Shown: in pieces, positions 46,693-53,728 of the stretch
How positions within the stretch are numbered: the first letter of the stretch is position 1
Layout: each line of letters starts with the position of its first letter
Source: JACVRW01 sp963826165
Lineage (GTDB): Bacteria; Actinomycetota; Thermoleophilia; Solirubrobacterales; Thermoleophilaceae
Reading direction: 5' to 3'
Length of the DNA: 64,000 nt
NCBI GenBank assembly: GCA_963826165.1
Contig: CAWGWC010000003.1
Coordinates: 248,001 to 312,000, forward strand
The notes under the pieces: generated by a model
What the model was told of the DNA's origin: nothing
What the model saw: only the letters and a program-made list of their open reading frames with translations
Databases searched by the model: none
Made by a program: the position numbers and the translations under genes

Positions 46693-47316
46693 TCAGGAAG
46701 GCTTGGCCGGGAGGCGTTTGCGGGGCGCCCCGATGTCGTCGCGTCGCTCGTACTGTTCGGGCGAGTCGGCGCCGATCACCGGCGAGGTCGGCAGCTTCTC
46801 CGGACTCGTGTGCCGGACATCGGGGTACAGCTGGCGCGCCGCGAGGCTGCCGCCCTCCACGTTGCGCAGCACCGCGCCCGCCGGGCTGAGGGCCGCGATC
46901 GGCGCCTCGCGGCCGAGCCGCGCGAGGGTGAGCGTGCCCCTGGTGTAGACCTCTCCGATGCGCGGGGCGTCCACATCGGCGCTGTCGGGGAAGTTGCGCA
47001 GCCCCGCCGCGGCTGCGCCGGGATAGAGCCCTTCGATCAGGCCCATGGCGTCCCTCATGCCGGCCTTCTTGACGAGCATGCCCTCGAGCAGGTCGACGCC
47101 CGCGTCGAGCTGTCCGTTGATCTGCGTGACCACGTCGTTGACCGGCGCGCTCTTCTCCACGATCTCGCTCACGTTCGCGATCACCTCGTCGAGCCCGGCG
47201 GTGATCTTCCGGAGCTCCAGGATCGTCGACACGAGGAAGAAGACGAGGGCGAGGACGATCAGCAGAACCGCGAGGATCATCACCACCGCGGGCGCGGCCA
47301 CGGCCAGCACGGTCAT
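46693..47316 (-). CDS. Cox-locus single-span membrane protein 5 (207 aa)
   Basis: A 207-residue protein with one long N-terminal hydrophobic segment (about residues 5-33) followed by a helical stretch (LRKITAGLDEVIANVSEIVEK) and a longer polar region with a Pro-rich basic tail. It has no recognisable catalytic motif. It is the last and longest of five consecutive small membrane proteins; its ATG overlaps the previous stop by 4 bases and coxM follows 15 bases later. A scaffold or anchor for the CO dehydrogenase complex is the likeliest role. Confidence 0.78.
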   Translation of the reverse strand: MTVLAVAAPAVVMILAVLLIVLALVFFLVSTILELRKITAGLDEVIANVSEIVEKSAPVNDVVTQINGQLDAGVDLLEGMLVKKAGMRDAMGLIEGLYPGAAAAGLRNFPDSADVDAPRIGEVYTRGTLTLARLGREAPIAALSPAGAVLRNVEGGSLAARQLYPDVRHTSPEKLPTSPVIGADSPEQYERRDDIGAPRKRLPAKPS

Positions 47317-47585
47317 GCCCGCTCCTCCTCGGCGTCATCGAGGATCACGTCGAGCGAGCCGCCGTAGTCGGCCAGCCCGGCGACCGTCCGCTCGACCTGG
47401 TCCTGCGTGGTCAGCAGCAGCGGGGCGGCGTCGAGATCCTTCGAGCCGGCGGCGGCCACGGTGGCGATCTTCTGCACCGAGGGGACGATGCTCCTGGCCG
47501 CGTCGAGCACCCCGCGCAGCAGATACACGACGACCGGCAGGATCACCAGCAGCAGCACGATGTTCCCGATCCACCAGAGGGTCAT
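47313..47585 (-). CDS. Cox-locus single-span membrane protein 4 (90 aa)
   Basis: A 90-residue protein: one N-terminal span (WWIGNIVLLLVILPVVVYLL), then an amphipathic helix and an acidic C-terminus ending DDAEEERA. It overlaps both neighbouring genes by 4 bases, showing strong translational coupling. No named family is recognised. It shares its overall layout, not clear sequence identity, with the four other cassette members. Confidence 0.76.
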   Translation of the reverse strand: MTLWWIGNIVLLLVILPVVVYLLRGVLDAARSIVPSVQKIATVAAAGSKDLDAAPLLLTTQDQVERTVAGLADYGGSLDVILDDAEEERA

Positions 47586-47842
47586 CGCGGCCTTCTCTCG
47601 GCGACGACCGAAGCCTTGCGGGCGATCCCCGGCAGCGCGCCGAGGATGACGTCGAACTGAGCGTTGATGGCCTTGACCGCGGCCTCCAGCGGGCGCAGGT
47701 GCTGGGCCTCGACGCCCTCCAGGGCGGAGCCCAGGTCGGCAAGACCCTCCGAGATCACAGTCAGGCGCCTGCGGATCTCGATCAGCGCGAGCGCGAGCAC
47801 CACGATCACCACCACCGCCAGCAGGACGCTCAGGACGATCAC
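47582..47842 (-). CDS. Cox-locus single-span membrane protein 3 (86 aa)
   Basis: An 86-residue protein from a GTG start overlapping the previous stop. The span is VLSVLLAVVVIVVLALALI, followed by RRRLTVISEGLADLGSALEGVEAQ, a heptad-like helix, and a basic tail. The positive residues just after the helix suggest the C-terminal part lies in the cytoplasm. Confidence 0.76.
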   Translation of the reverse strand: MIVLSVLLAVVVIVVLALALIEIRRRLTVISEGLADLGSALEGVEAQHLRPLEAAVKAINAQFDVILGALPGIARKASVVAERRPR

Positions 47843-48126
47843 GACTCGCCGTACCCGTCGGTCAGCGCGTTCATGTACCCGTCCTGGACCACGGCTTCGT
47901 CGACGATCAGCGCCAGCACCGGCGCGGTGGCCTCGAGCTGAGGGATGTTCGCGGTGTTGGCGCCGACCTTGCCGGCCACCTCGAGGAGGCCCTCGACGGA
48001 GCCCTGGATACGGGCGAGGTTCTGCAGCAGCAGCACGAGCAGGACGACCACGATCAGCGCCGCGACCAATCCGACCACCAGAGCGACCGTCCAGTAGGTG
48101 TCCGACGAGACCGCCAGCAGCGTCAT
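47839..48126 (-). CDS. Cox-locus single-span membrane protein 2 (95 aa)
   Basis: A 95-residue protein with a span at about residues 12-34 (VALVVGLVAALIVVVLLVLLL) and a helical region (RIQGSVEGLLEVAGKVGANTANIPQLEATAPVL contains a mild heptad pattern). Both ends overlap neighbouring genes by 4 bases. Family unknown. Confidence 0.76.
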   Translation of the reverse strand: MTLLAVSSDTYWTVALVVGLVAALIVVVLLVLLLQNLARIQGSVEGLLEVAGKVGANTANIPQLEATAPVLALIVDEAVVQDGYMNALTDGYGES

Positions 48127-48371
48127 TTGCCCACCGCCACCTTTCGCAGCGCCCGCGCGGCGTGCAGGACGCGCACGCCGGAGTCGTTGATCCGCGCGAC
48201 ACCGTCGAGCTCGGCCGTCTGCCGGCGGACGACCTCGACCGCGTCCTCGGCAGTCTTGGCCTGCTTGGCGATCCGCATCGCCAGAGCCACGATCACGATC
48301 AGGATGACCGCGGCCACCAGGATCACGACGATGCCGATGGCAAGACCCACCGGCCATTCCGAAGCGGCCAT
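48123..48371 (-). CDS. Cox-locus single-span membrane protein 1 (82 aa)
   Basis: An 82-residue protein, first of the cassette. The span covers about residues 9-32 (GLAIGIVVILVAAVILIVIVA), followed by a basic helix with AEDAVEVVRRQTAELDGVARI. It begins 41 bases after the zinc-ribbon gene and its stop overlaps the next start. The layout is shared by all five cassette members. Confidence 0.76.
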   Translation of the reverse strand: MAASEWPVGLAIGIVVILVAAVILIVIVALAMRIAKQAKTAEDAVEVVRRQTAELDGVARINDSGVRVLHAARALRKVAVGK

Positions 48372-48412
48372 CGTCAGCGGTTTCCTCCCTTCCCCACGAC
48401 TGGGCGGTGACC

Positions 48413-48655
48413 TTACCCCTTCTCCTCCGCCACGGCCACGTTGACGGTCGAGCAGACTCCACAACGGACCCGGACCTTCTTGGTCATCTGCACGGGGTGC
48501 ATCGCCTCGGCCAGCACGTTGCCGCACTTCACGCAGACGTAGTCGTCCGGTCCGTTGCCGCGGAAGGCGGGCCGGTCCGGGTCCTCCTGGACGGCGGTGC
48601 CGCCGTCGAACGGCACCTCGCCCTCGCGGATCTGACGCATCGTGATGCTCGCCAT
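48413..48655 (-). CDS. Zinc-ribbon protein of the cox locus
   Basis: An 80-residue protein with a C-terminal zinc ribbon (CVKCG, then CGVCS about 27 residues later). The N-terminus is polar. The ATG at 48655 begins 1 base after the upstream stop; a GTG at 48664 would add three residues. It may bind metal or a nucleic acid; within a molybdenum/copper enzyme locus, metal handling is a reasonable but untested guess. Confidence 0.7.
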   Translation of the reverse strand: MASITMRQIREGEVPFDGGTAVQEDPDRPAFRGNGPDDYVCVKCGNVLAEAMHPVQMTKKVRVRCGVCSTVNVAVAEEKG

Positions 48656-48656
48656 G

Positions 48657-49250
48657 TCAGCCACGGACCCCGGTGCTCGAGAGCACGGCCTCGTAGTCCT
48701 CCCAGGTGTCCACGTCGAGCGGCACCGGGCCGGGAATCACGACCTCGGCCACGGAGTCACCGGCGCGGTCGAGGAGCTTCCACACCGCCTTGTCGCCGTG
48801 AAGCCCGGCCAGCCGGCCGAAGCTCTCGCGCCCGAAGGCGAAAGGGTGGCCGCGGCCGTCGTCGTACCGACACACCGCGAGCTCGGCCTCCCCGCGGCCG
48901 GCAATCAGCGCCCGCACCGTCACGGGGGTCACGCCGGGCTGGTCGCCCAGCAGCAGCACCAGGGCTTGGGCGCGCTCGTCGACCGCGCCCACGGCCGCCG
49001 CGATCGAGGACGAGCAGCCGTCGCCGAAGCTGTCGTTGACCACCACGTCGGTCCCCGAGAGGTCGACCGTCGCGCGCACGTCCTCGGCCGAGCCTCCGAG
49101 GGCCACGATCAACTGGTCGAAGCCGCAGTCGCGCGCCGAGGCGACGGTGTGATCGAGGAGCGTGGCTTCTCCGAAGGGCAGCAGCTGCTTCGGCCTGCCC
49201 AGCCGGCGCGATCCGCCGGCGGCCAGCACCAGACCGGCTACGAAGGACAC
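48657..49250 (-). CDS. MobA/MocA-like molybdenum cofactor nucleotidyltransferase
   Basis: A 197-residue nucleotidyltransferase. GLVLAAGGSRRLGRPKQLLPFG is the NTP-binding loop, LLLGDQPGVTP supplies the metal-binding Asp, and GRGHPFAFG is the substrate loop. By its place in the cox operon it is expected to add CMP to molybdopterin, giving the dinucleotide cofactor used by CoxL (MocA type). The start is GTG. Confidence 0.88.
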   Translation of the reverse strand: MSFVAGLVLAAGGSRRLGRPKQLLPFGEATLLDHTVASARDCGFDQLIVALGGSAEDVRATVDLSGTDVVVNDSFGDGCSSSIAAAVGAVDERAQALVLLLGDQPGVTPVTVRALIAGRGEAELAVCRYDDGRGHPFAFGRESFGRLAGLHGDKAVWKLLDRAGDSVAEVVIPGPVPLDVDTWEDYEAVLSSTGVRG

Positions 49251-49256
49251 AACCGC

Positions 49257-50153
49257 TCAGACCGCGGCATGGCGCGCCGGGTCCGCCGCGAAGGCGTCGC
49301 GGCAGCCGCTGCTGCAGAAGAAGAACCGCCGCCCCTCGTGCTCGAACGCGATTGCACCCTCGGCGGCGACGACCTCCATCCCGCACACGGGGTCGATGAC
49401 CATCGCGTGGGGGGCGCCTGCCGGGGTCAGCTCGGTCGACCGGCTCTCGGCCACGATCTGCGCGAAGATCGACAGCGCGATCTCTGCGGGCGTCCGGGCG
49501 CCGATGTCGAGGCCGGCCGGGGTGTGGAGTCGCGCCCGTAGCTCGTCCGGCACGTCGAGGGCGACACGCACCGCGGAGCCGCGTCTCGGGCTGGCCACCA
49601 GCCCGACGAAGGGGACGCCGAGGCGCAGCGCAGCCGCCAGCACGTGGTCCTCGTCGTGGCCGTGCGAGGCCACGATCAGCGCGGCGTCGCCCGGCTCCGG
49701 CGCGTCGCGCTCGGCGCCGCCGACCATCGCGAAGCCGAGCGCGCCGCCCTGACGCATCAGCGCGGCGGCCACCGGCGTCTCGCCCATGACCAGCACGTGG
49801 GCGGCGGGAAGGTGGGGCTCGAGGAAGATCTCCAGCGCGCCTCCGCTCAGGCAGGGATTCTTGACCGTCACAGCGCCCTCCCCCGCGACCGTCTCCTCAT
49901 CGACCTCGCCGGGCAGGATCCGCAGCAGCAACGGCTCCCCGGTCTCGAGCACGCGCAGCGCGTGCAGGCGCACCGACGATTCCGCGCAGGCGCCGCCCAC
50001 GAACCCCTCGATCACGCCGTCCGCGCCCACCAGCGCGGCGTCGCCGGCCCGCACGCTCGTCGGGCGCATGGCGCGGATGACGGTGGCCGCGACGAACGGC
50101 TCGCGCGCCTCGATCAGCGCATCGGCACGGCGAGCGAGCTTCCCCCGGATCAC
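49257..50153 (-). CDS. XdhC/CoxF-family maturation protein fused to a YHS domain
   Basis: A 298-residue protein. The N-terminal XdhC_CoxI domain (about residues 1-80) contains GVIEGFVGGACAESSV, and a Rossmann domain (about 112-240) contains HVLVMGETPVAAALM and VASHGHDEDHVL. The last 45 residues are a YHS metal-binding domain with DPVCGMEV, RFFFCSSGC and DAF. XdhC-type proteins guide cofactor insertion and sulfuration. The fusion could couple copper or sulfur delivery to Mo cofactor insertion. It is the first gene of the operon. Confidence 0.85.
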   Translation of the reverse strand: MIRGKLARRADALIEAREPFVAATVIRAMRPTSVRAGDAALVGADGVIEGFVGGACAESSVRLHALRVLETGEPLLLRILPGEVDEETVAGEGAVTVKNPCLSGGALEIFLEPHLPAAHVLVMGETPVAAALMRQGGALGFAMVGGAERDAPEPGDAALIVASHGHDEDHVLAAALRLGVPFVGLVASPRRGSAVRVALDVPDELRARLHTPAGLDIGARTPAEIALSIFAQIVAESRSTELTPAGAPHAMVIDPVCGMEVVAAEGAIAFEHEGRRFFFCSSGCRDAFAADPARHAAV

Positions 50154-50198
50154 GGTCGAACTAGTATCGCAAGGTCACCCCGACAGTGAGGCGGATGA

Positions 50199-50576
50199 AT
50201 GCCTGGGCCCGAGGACGAGCAGAACGCCCCCAAGCCGAGCGAGCAGCGAGGCGGAACCACGCCGGACGAGGCTGAGGCCCGCGAGAAGGGTGAGTGGGCC
50301 GAGACCGCGGATGAGGGGATCGTGCCCGCCGAGGAGGGCGGCTCGGACGCTCCGCGGGAGATGCTGGGCGAGGACCCGGAGCTCGGCAGCTCGGTGCTGG
50401 GTGAGACGACCGGCTCCGAGGAGCCGGCCACCGAGAGCGGCGTGGACCTGAGCGCCGGCGACAGCGCCGACGCGGTGACCGACGGCGGCCCGGACGTGCC
50501 GGACGGCGAGGAGCCCGACCAGAGGGACTCCGCCGCCGCAGCCCGACGGGCGCAGGGCGGCGAGGCCGAGCGCTAG
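50199..50576 (+). CDS. Acidic disordered protein
   Basis: A 125-residue, low-complexity, Glu/Asp/Gly/Ser-rich protein without hydrophobic segments, predicted intrinsically disordered. It has no known domain. The ATG is preceded by GAGGCGG. It is divergent from the cox operon start with a 45-base shared promoter region, and the zwf remnant follows 16 bases later. It could be a solute or chaperone-like protein. Confidence 0.55.
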   Translation: MPGPEDEQNAPKPSEQRGGTTPDEAEAREKGEWAETADEGIVPAEEGGSDAPREMLGEDPELGSSVLGETTGSEEPATESGVDLSAGDSADAVTDGGPDVPDGEEPDQRDSAAAARRAQGGEAER

Positions 50577-50592
50577 ACCTACAGATGCGGTC

Positions 50593-51886
50593 ATGACCGA
50601 CTCCGCCCCGGAGCGGGGCCGCCCGGCCGACCGCATCCTCGTCCTCTTCGGCGCCACGGGTGACCTGGCCGCCCGCAAGCTGCTGCCGGGCTTGTTTCAC
50701 CTGTTCCGGGCCGGGCTCCTGCCCGAGGAGTTCCGCATCATCGGCTCGGGCCGCCACTCGCCCGGCACTGACGACGAGTTCCGTGAGCTCGTCCGGACCG
50801 CCGTGACCGAGCACGGCCGGGGCGAGATCGACGAGCACTGGGACGAGTTCGCGCCCCGCCTCAGCTTCGTGGCCTCGAGCGCCGAGGACGGAAGCGAGCT
50901 CGCGCAGGCGGTCACCGACGCGGAGCAGGAGATCGGTGCCGCCGGCAAGCGGCTGGTCTACCTGTCGGTGCCACCGTCGGCGATGCAGCCGATGATCGGC
51001 ATGCTAGACAGCAGCGGCATCGCCGAGAACTGCTCGCTCGTGCTGGAGAAGCCGTTCGGTCACGACGCGAAGAGCGCCTGCGAGCTCAACGCTGCGCTCG
51101 GAGAAGTGCTGCCCGAGCGCGAGATCTATCGAATCGATCACTTCCTGGGCAAGGAGGCCGTGCTCGATCTGCTGGCCCTCCTGCATCCTCGGCGTGGTCG
51201 CGCTCGAGCCGCCGTCACGCCTGGACGCCGAAGGACTTCACCGGGAGCGCCTCAAGGTCTTCGAGGCGATCCGGCCCCTCGATCCGGCGCGGACCGTGCT
51301 CGGCCAGTACGAGGGCTACCACGAGGAGGACGACATCCCGGCCGACTCGCGGGTCGAGACCTTCGCTGCGCTGGAGGTGCTGGTCGACTCGTGGCGATGG
51401 AGCGGGGTGCCGTTCTACCTGCGCACCGGCAAGGCGCTGGCCGCGTCGCGGCGCACGGTGACGCTCGGCCTGAGCGACACGCCGCTGGAGCTCTTCCCCG
51501 GCCGCAGGGACGGTGACGCGATCCGCCCCGACGAGATCGTCATCGAGCTGTCCGACGACCCCGTCGTTCGCATCGACGTTCGCGTCAAGAGCCCCGGCCC
51601 GGGACTCGACCTCGCCTCCGCTCCCTTCGTGCTCGACGTGGACCGGGCGCTCGGCACGGACAACGGGCTCGAGGCCTACGAACGGCTGCTCCACGACGTG
51701 ATGACCGGCGACCGGCTGCTGTTCAGCACCGCCGAGCAGATCGAGCGGCTCTGGGAGGCCTGCGCGCCGATCCTCGAGCACCCGGCCGAACCGGAGCCGT
51801 ACGCGCGGGGCTCGTGGGGGCCCGGGGCGGCGCTCGCACTGCCCGGGCCGCGCGGCTGGCGGCTGCCCGACGACGAGGGCGGCTGA
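50593..51886 (+). pseudogene. zwf: Glucose-6-phosphate dehydrogenase, deleted and frameshifted
   Basis: Remnant of the first enzyme of the pentose phosphate pathway. The first 200 codons hold the nucleotide-binding FGATGDLAARKLLP, LEKPFG and the substrate motif RIDHFLGKEAV. The next about 60 residues normally present (the WN..YID region and the QNH with the catalytic His) are missing. A +1 shift then moves the rest, including VPFYLRTGKAL and a full C-terminal domain, to another frame, starting around 51190. Both changes argue for loss of activity unless an assembly error is responsible. Confidence 0.8.
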
Positions 51887-51960
51887 GCGTCCGGACACTC
51901 ACGTCCGCCCGCGCGAACGGACGAAAAGCGCGCAATTTGCGGGGTCTGGACGAATGTTCT

Positions 51961-51999
51961 AGAAGAACGCAAGTGGCGGGGGTGCCGGCCCGTTCTTCT
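51961..51999 (+). promoter_or_regulatory. 9-bp inverted repeat ending next to a start codon
   Basis: AGAAGAACG (51961-51969) and CGTTCTTCT (51991-51999) are perfect arms around 21 bases, with the second arm ending 1 base before the ATG of the PKD gene. No Shine-Dalgarno sequence is visible, so a hairpin here could control translation, or it may be an operator. Confidence 0.45.
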
Positions 52000-52000
52000 T

Positions 52001-53317
52001 ATGTTGACCCGGCTCTCCGTCTGCATAGCCGTTCTCGTCGGTGCGATCGCCCTGGTGGCGGCTGCTCCCGCTGCCGCTGTCACGACGAGCATCACGGCGG
52101 CCCCGAGCACCACGGTTCCCGTGGGCACCACGGTGAACTTCACCGCGAGCTCCGTGGTCGAGGCGCCGGGAACGGCGATCGCCTCCGAGACGTGGACGTT
52201 CCACGACAACACCACCGCGAGCGGGCCGTCTGCGTCTTACACCTACACCGCCGTCGGCACCTTCACCGTCACGCTGACGGTCACCGACGACCTCGGGGCT
52301 GTCGCGACGGCTACCGCAACGATCACCGTTCAGCGGCTGCCGTCGGTGTCGTTCACGGCGTCCACGGTGGCCCTCATCGGACAGACGGTGAGATTCTGGC
52401 CGCAGTCTTCGACCGCGGCCGGGGCGACCATCACAAGCTCGACCTGGGCCTTCGGGCCCGACCTCGTCACCGTCCTCGGACCCCCCGTCCGGCCAACGCC
52501 ACATATCTTCACCGCCGCGGGGACGTACGCCCTGGGCCTCTCGGTCACCGACAGCAGGGGTCTCACCGCGGTGGCGCCCGCTCGGAGCATCCGCATCCAC
52601 TCGCGGCCGACAGCGGCGTTCAGCGTGTCCCCCGCTGCTCCGGTCGTGGGGCAGCAGGTCGTCCTGACCTCTCAGTCGAGCGATCCGGACGGCCCCCTTG
52701 ACGACGAGGACTGGGACCTGGACGGCGACGGCGAGTTCGACGATGCGACCGGAGCAAGTGTGCGCGGGGCGTTCACGACCGCGGGACCGCACACCGTGGG
52801 CCTCCGGGTCAGGGACGGAGACGACATCGCGGCCCGCATCACGAAGGTCATCAACGTCAAGAAGTCCGAGTGGCTCGCGCCGATCACACCCAGCGGCGGG
52901 GTGAACGAGAGCGCCGCACCTCCGCCCTCGATCACCAGCAAGCCCTTCCTGAAGATGCTCAAGCCGTTCCCGGTCGTCCGGATGGCGGGCTGGCGCGAGA
53001 TGGCAGGCGCACGCATCGAAGTCCTCGGCGTGAGGGCTCCCAAGGGCTCGCGCATCCTCGTTCAGTGCCGCGGCAAGAGGTGTCCCGTCAAGCGGATGAC
53101 GAAGGCGGTCTCGAAAACGAAGCCCAAGCCCGTACGTTTGAGCCGTTTCCATCGTTTCTTCCCTGCCGGGTCGGTGATCGAGATCTTCGTCCGGCGCAAT
53201 GACCGACTCGGCAAGTACACCCGTTTCAAGATCCAGGCAGAGCGCAAGCGCTGGAAGCGCATGGACGGCTGCGCGCCTCCCACCAGCACCCGCGCCGTGA
53301 CGTGCCCGGCGGAATGA
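52001..53317 (+). CDS. Secreted PKD-domain protein
   Basis: A 438-residue protein with a signal peptide (residues 1-27) and three PKD-like beta-sandwich domains (about 28-112, 113-195, 200-285; for example YTAVGTFTVTLTVTDD and LTSQSSDPDGPLDDEDWDLDGDGE). The basic C-terminal domain has two Cys (VQCRGKRCPVKR) and KYTRFKIQ near the end, seen in many secreted proteins of Thermoleophilia. It probably binds other surface proteins or polysaccharide. Its stop overlaps the next start (ATGA). Confidence 0.82.
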   Translation: MLTRLSVCIAVLVGAIALVAAAPAAAVTTSITAAPSTTVPVGTTVNFTASSVVEAPGTAIASETWTFHDNTTASGPSASYTYTAVGTFTVTLTVTDDLGAVATATATITVQRLPSVSFTASTVALIGQTVRFWPQSSTAAGATITSSTWAFGPDLVTVLGPPVRPTPHIFTAAGTYALGLSVTDSRGLTAVAPARSIRIHSRPTAAFSVSPAAPVVGQQVVLTSQSSDPDGPLDDEDWDLDGDGEFDDATGASVRGAFTTAGPHTVGLRVRDGDDIAARITKVINVKKSEWLAPITPSGGVNESAAPPPSITSKPFLKMLKPFPVVRMAGWREMAGARIEVLGVRAPKGSRILVQCRGKRCPVKRMTKAVSKTKPKPVRLSRFHRFFPAGSVIEIFVRRNDRLGKYTRFKIQAERKRWKRMDGCAPPTSTRAVTCPAE

Positions 53318-53724
53318 TCAACACGCGCATCCTGGTTGCGGCAGGTGCCTGCCTTGCGGTCCTGGTCGGGTCGTTCGCGCTGTCTCGTCCCGACAGCCAG
53401 GCCGACAGCGCTCGTCCTTCGCTGCCGCCCGCCCACGTGGTCGGTGCGGTCGAGCCCGCGCCGCTGCCGGCGCTGGGTGAGGCGAGCAAGCTGCCGGCGC
53501 TTGGACGCGAGCCCAAGCCGAAGCCGAAGCGGCGCCCTGCTCCGGTGGTGGTGGCCCCGGAGCCCGAGGTCGAGGAGCCGGTCGAGACCGAGCCCGAGTA
53601 CGTGGAGCCCGTGGAGCCCGAGTACGTCCCGCCGCCCCAGCCGGTCACGCCGACGCCCGTGGCCCCCACCCCCACCCCCGCCCCCGAGCCCCCGCCGCCT
53701 GTCTACTTCGACGACTCCGGCTGA
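53314..53724 (+). CDS. Proline-rich membrane-anchored or secreted protein
   Basis: A 136-residue protein. One N-terminal hydrophobic segment (about residues 4-23) acts as signal or anchor. The rest is a Pro/Glu/Val-rich stretch (PEPEVEEPVETEPEYVEPVEP) ending PPPPVYFDDSG, resembling a wall-spanning linker. The ATG at 53314 overlaps the PKD gene stop; a GTG at 53302 is less likely. Confidence 0.65.
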   Translation: MINTRILVAAGACLAVLVGSFALSRPDSQADSARPSLPPAHVVGAVEPAPLPALGEASKLPALGREPKPKPKRRPAPVVVAPEPEVEEPVETEPEYVEPVEPEYVPPPQPVTPTPVAPTPTPAPEPPPPVYFDDSG

Positions 53725-53728
53725 GCAG

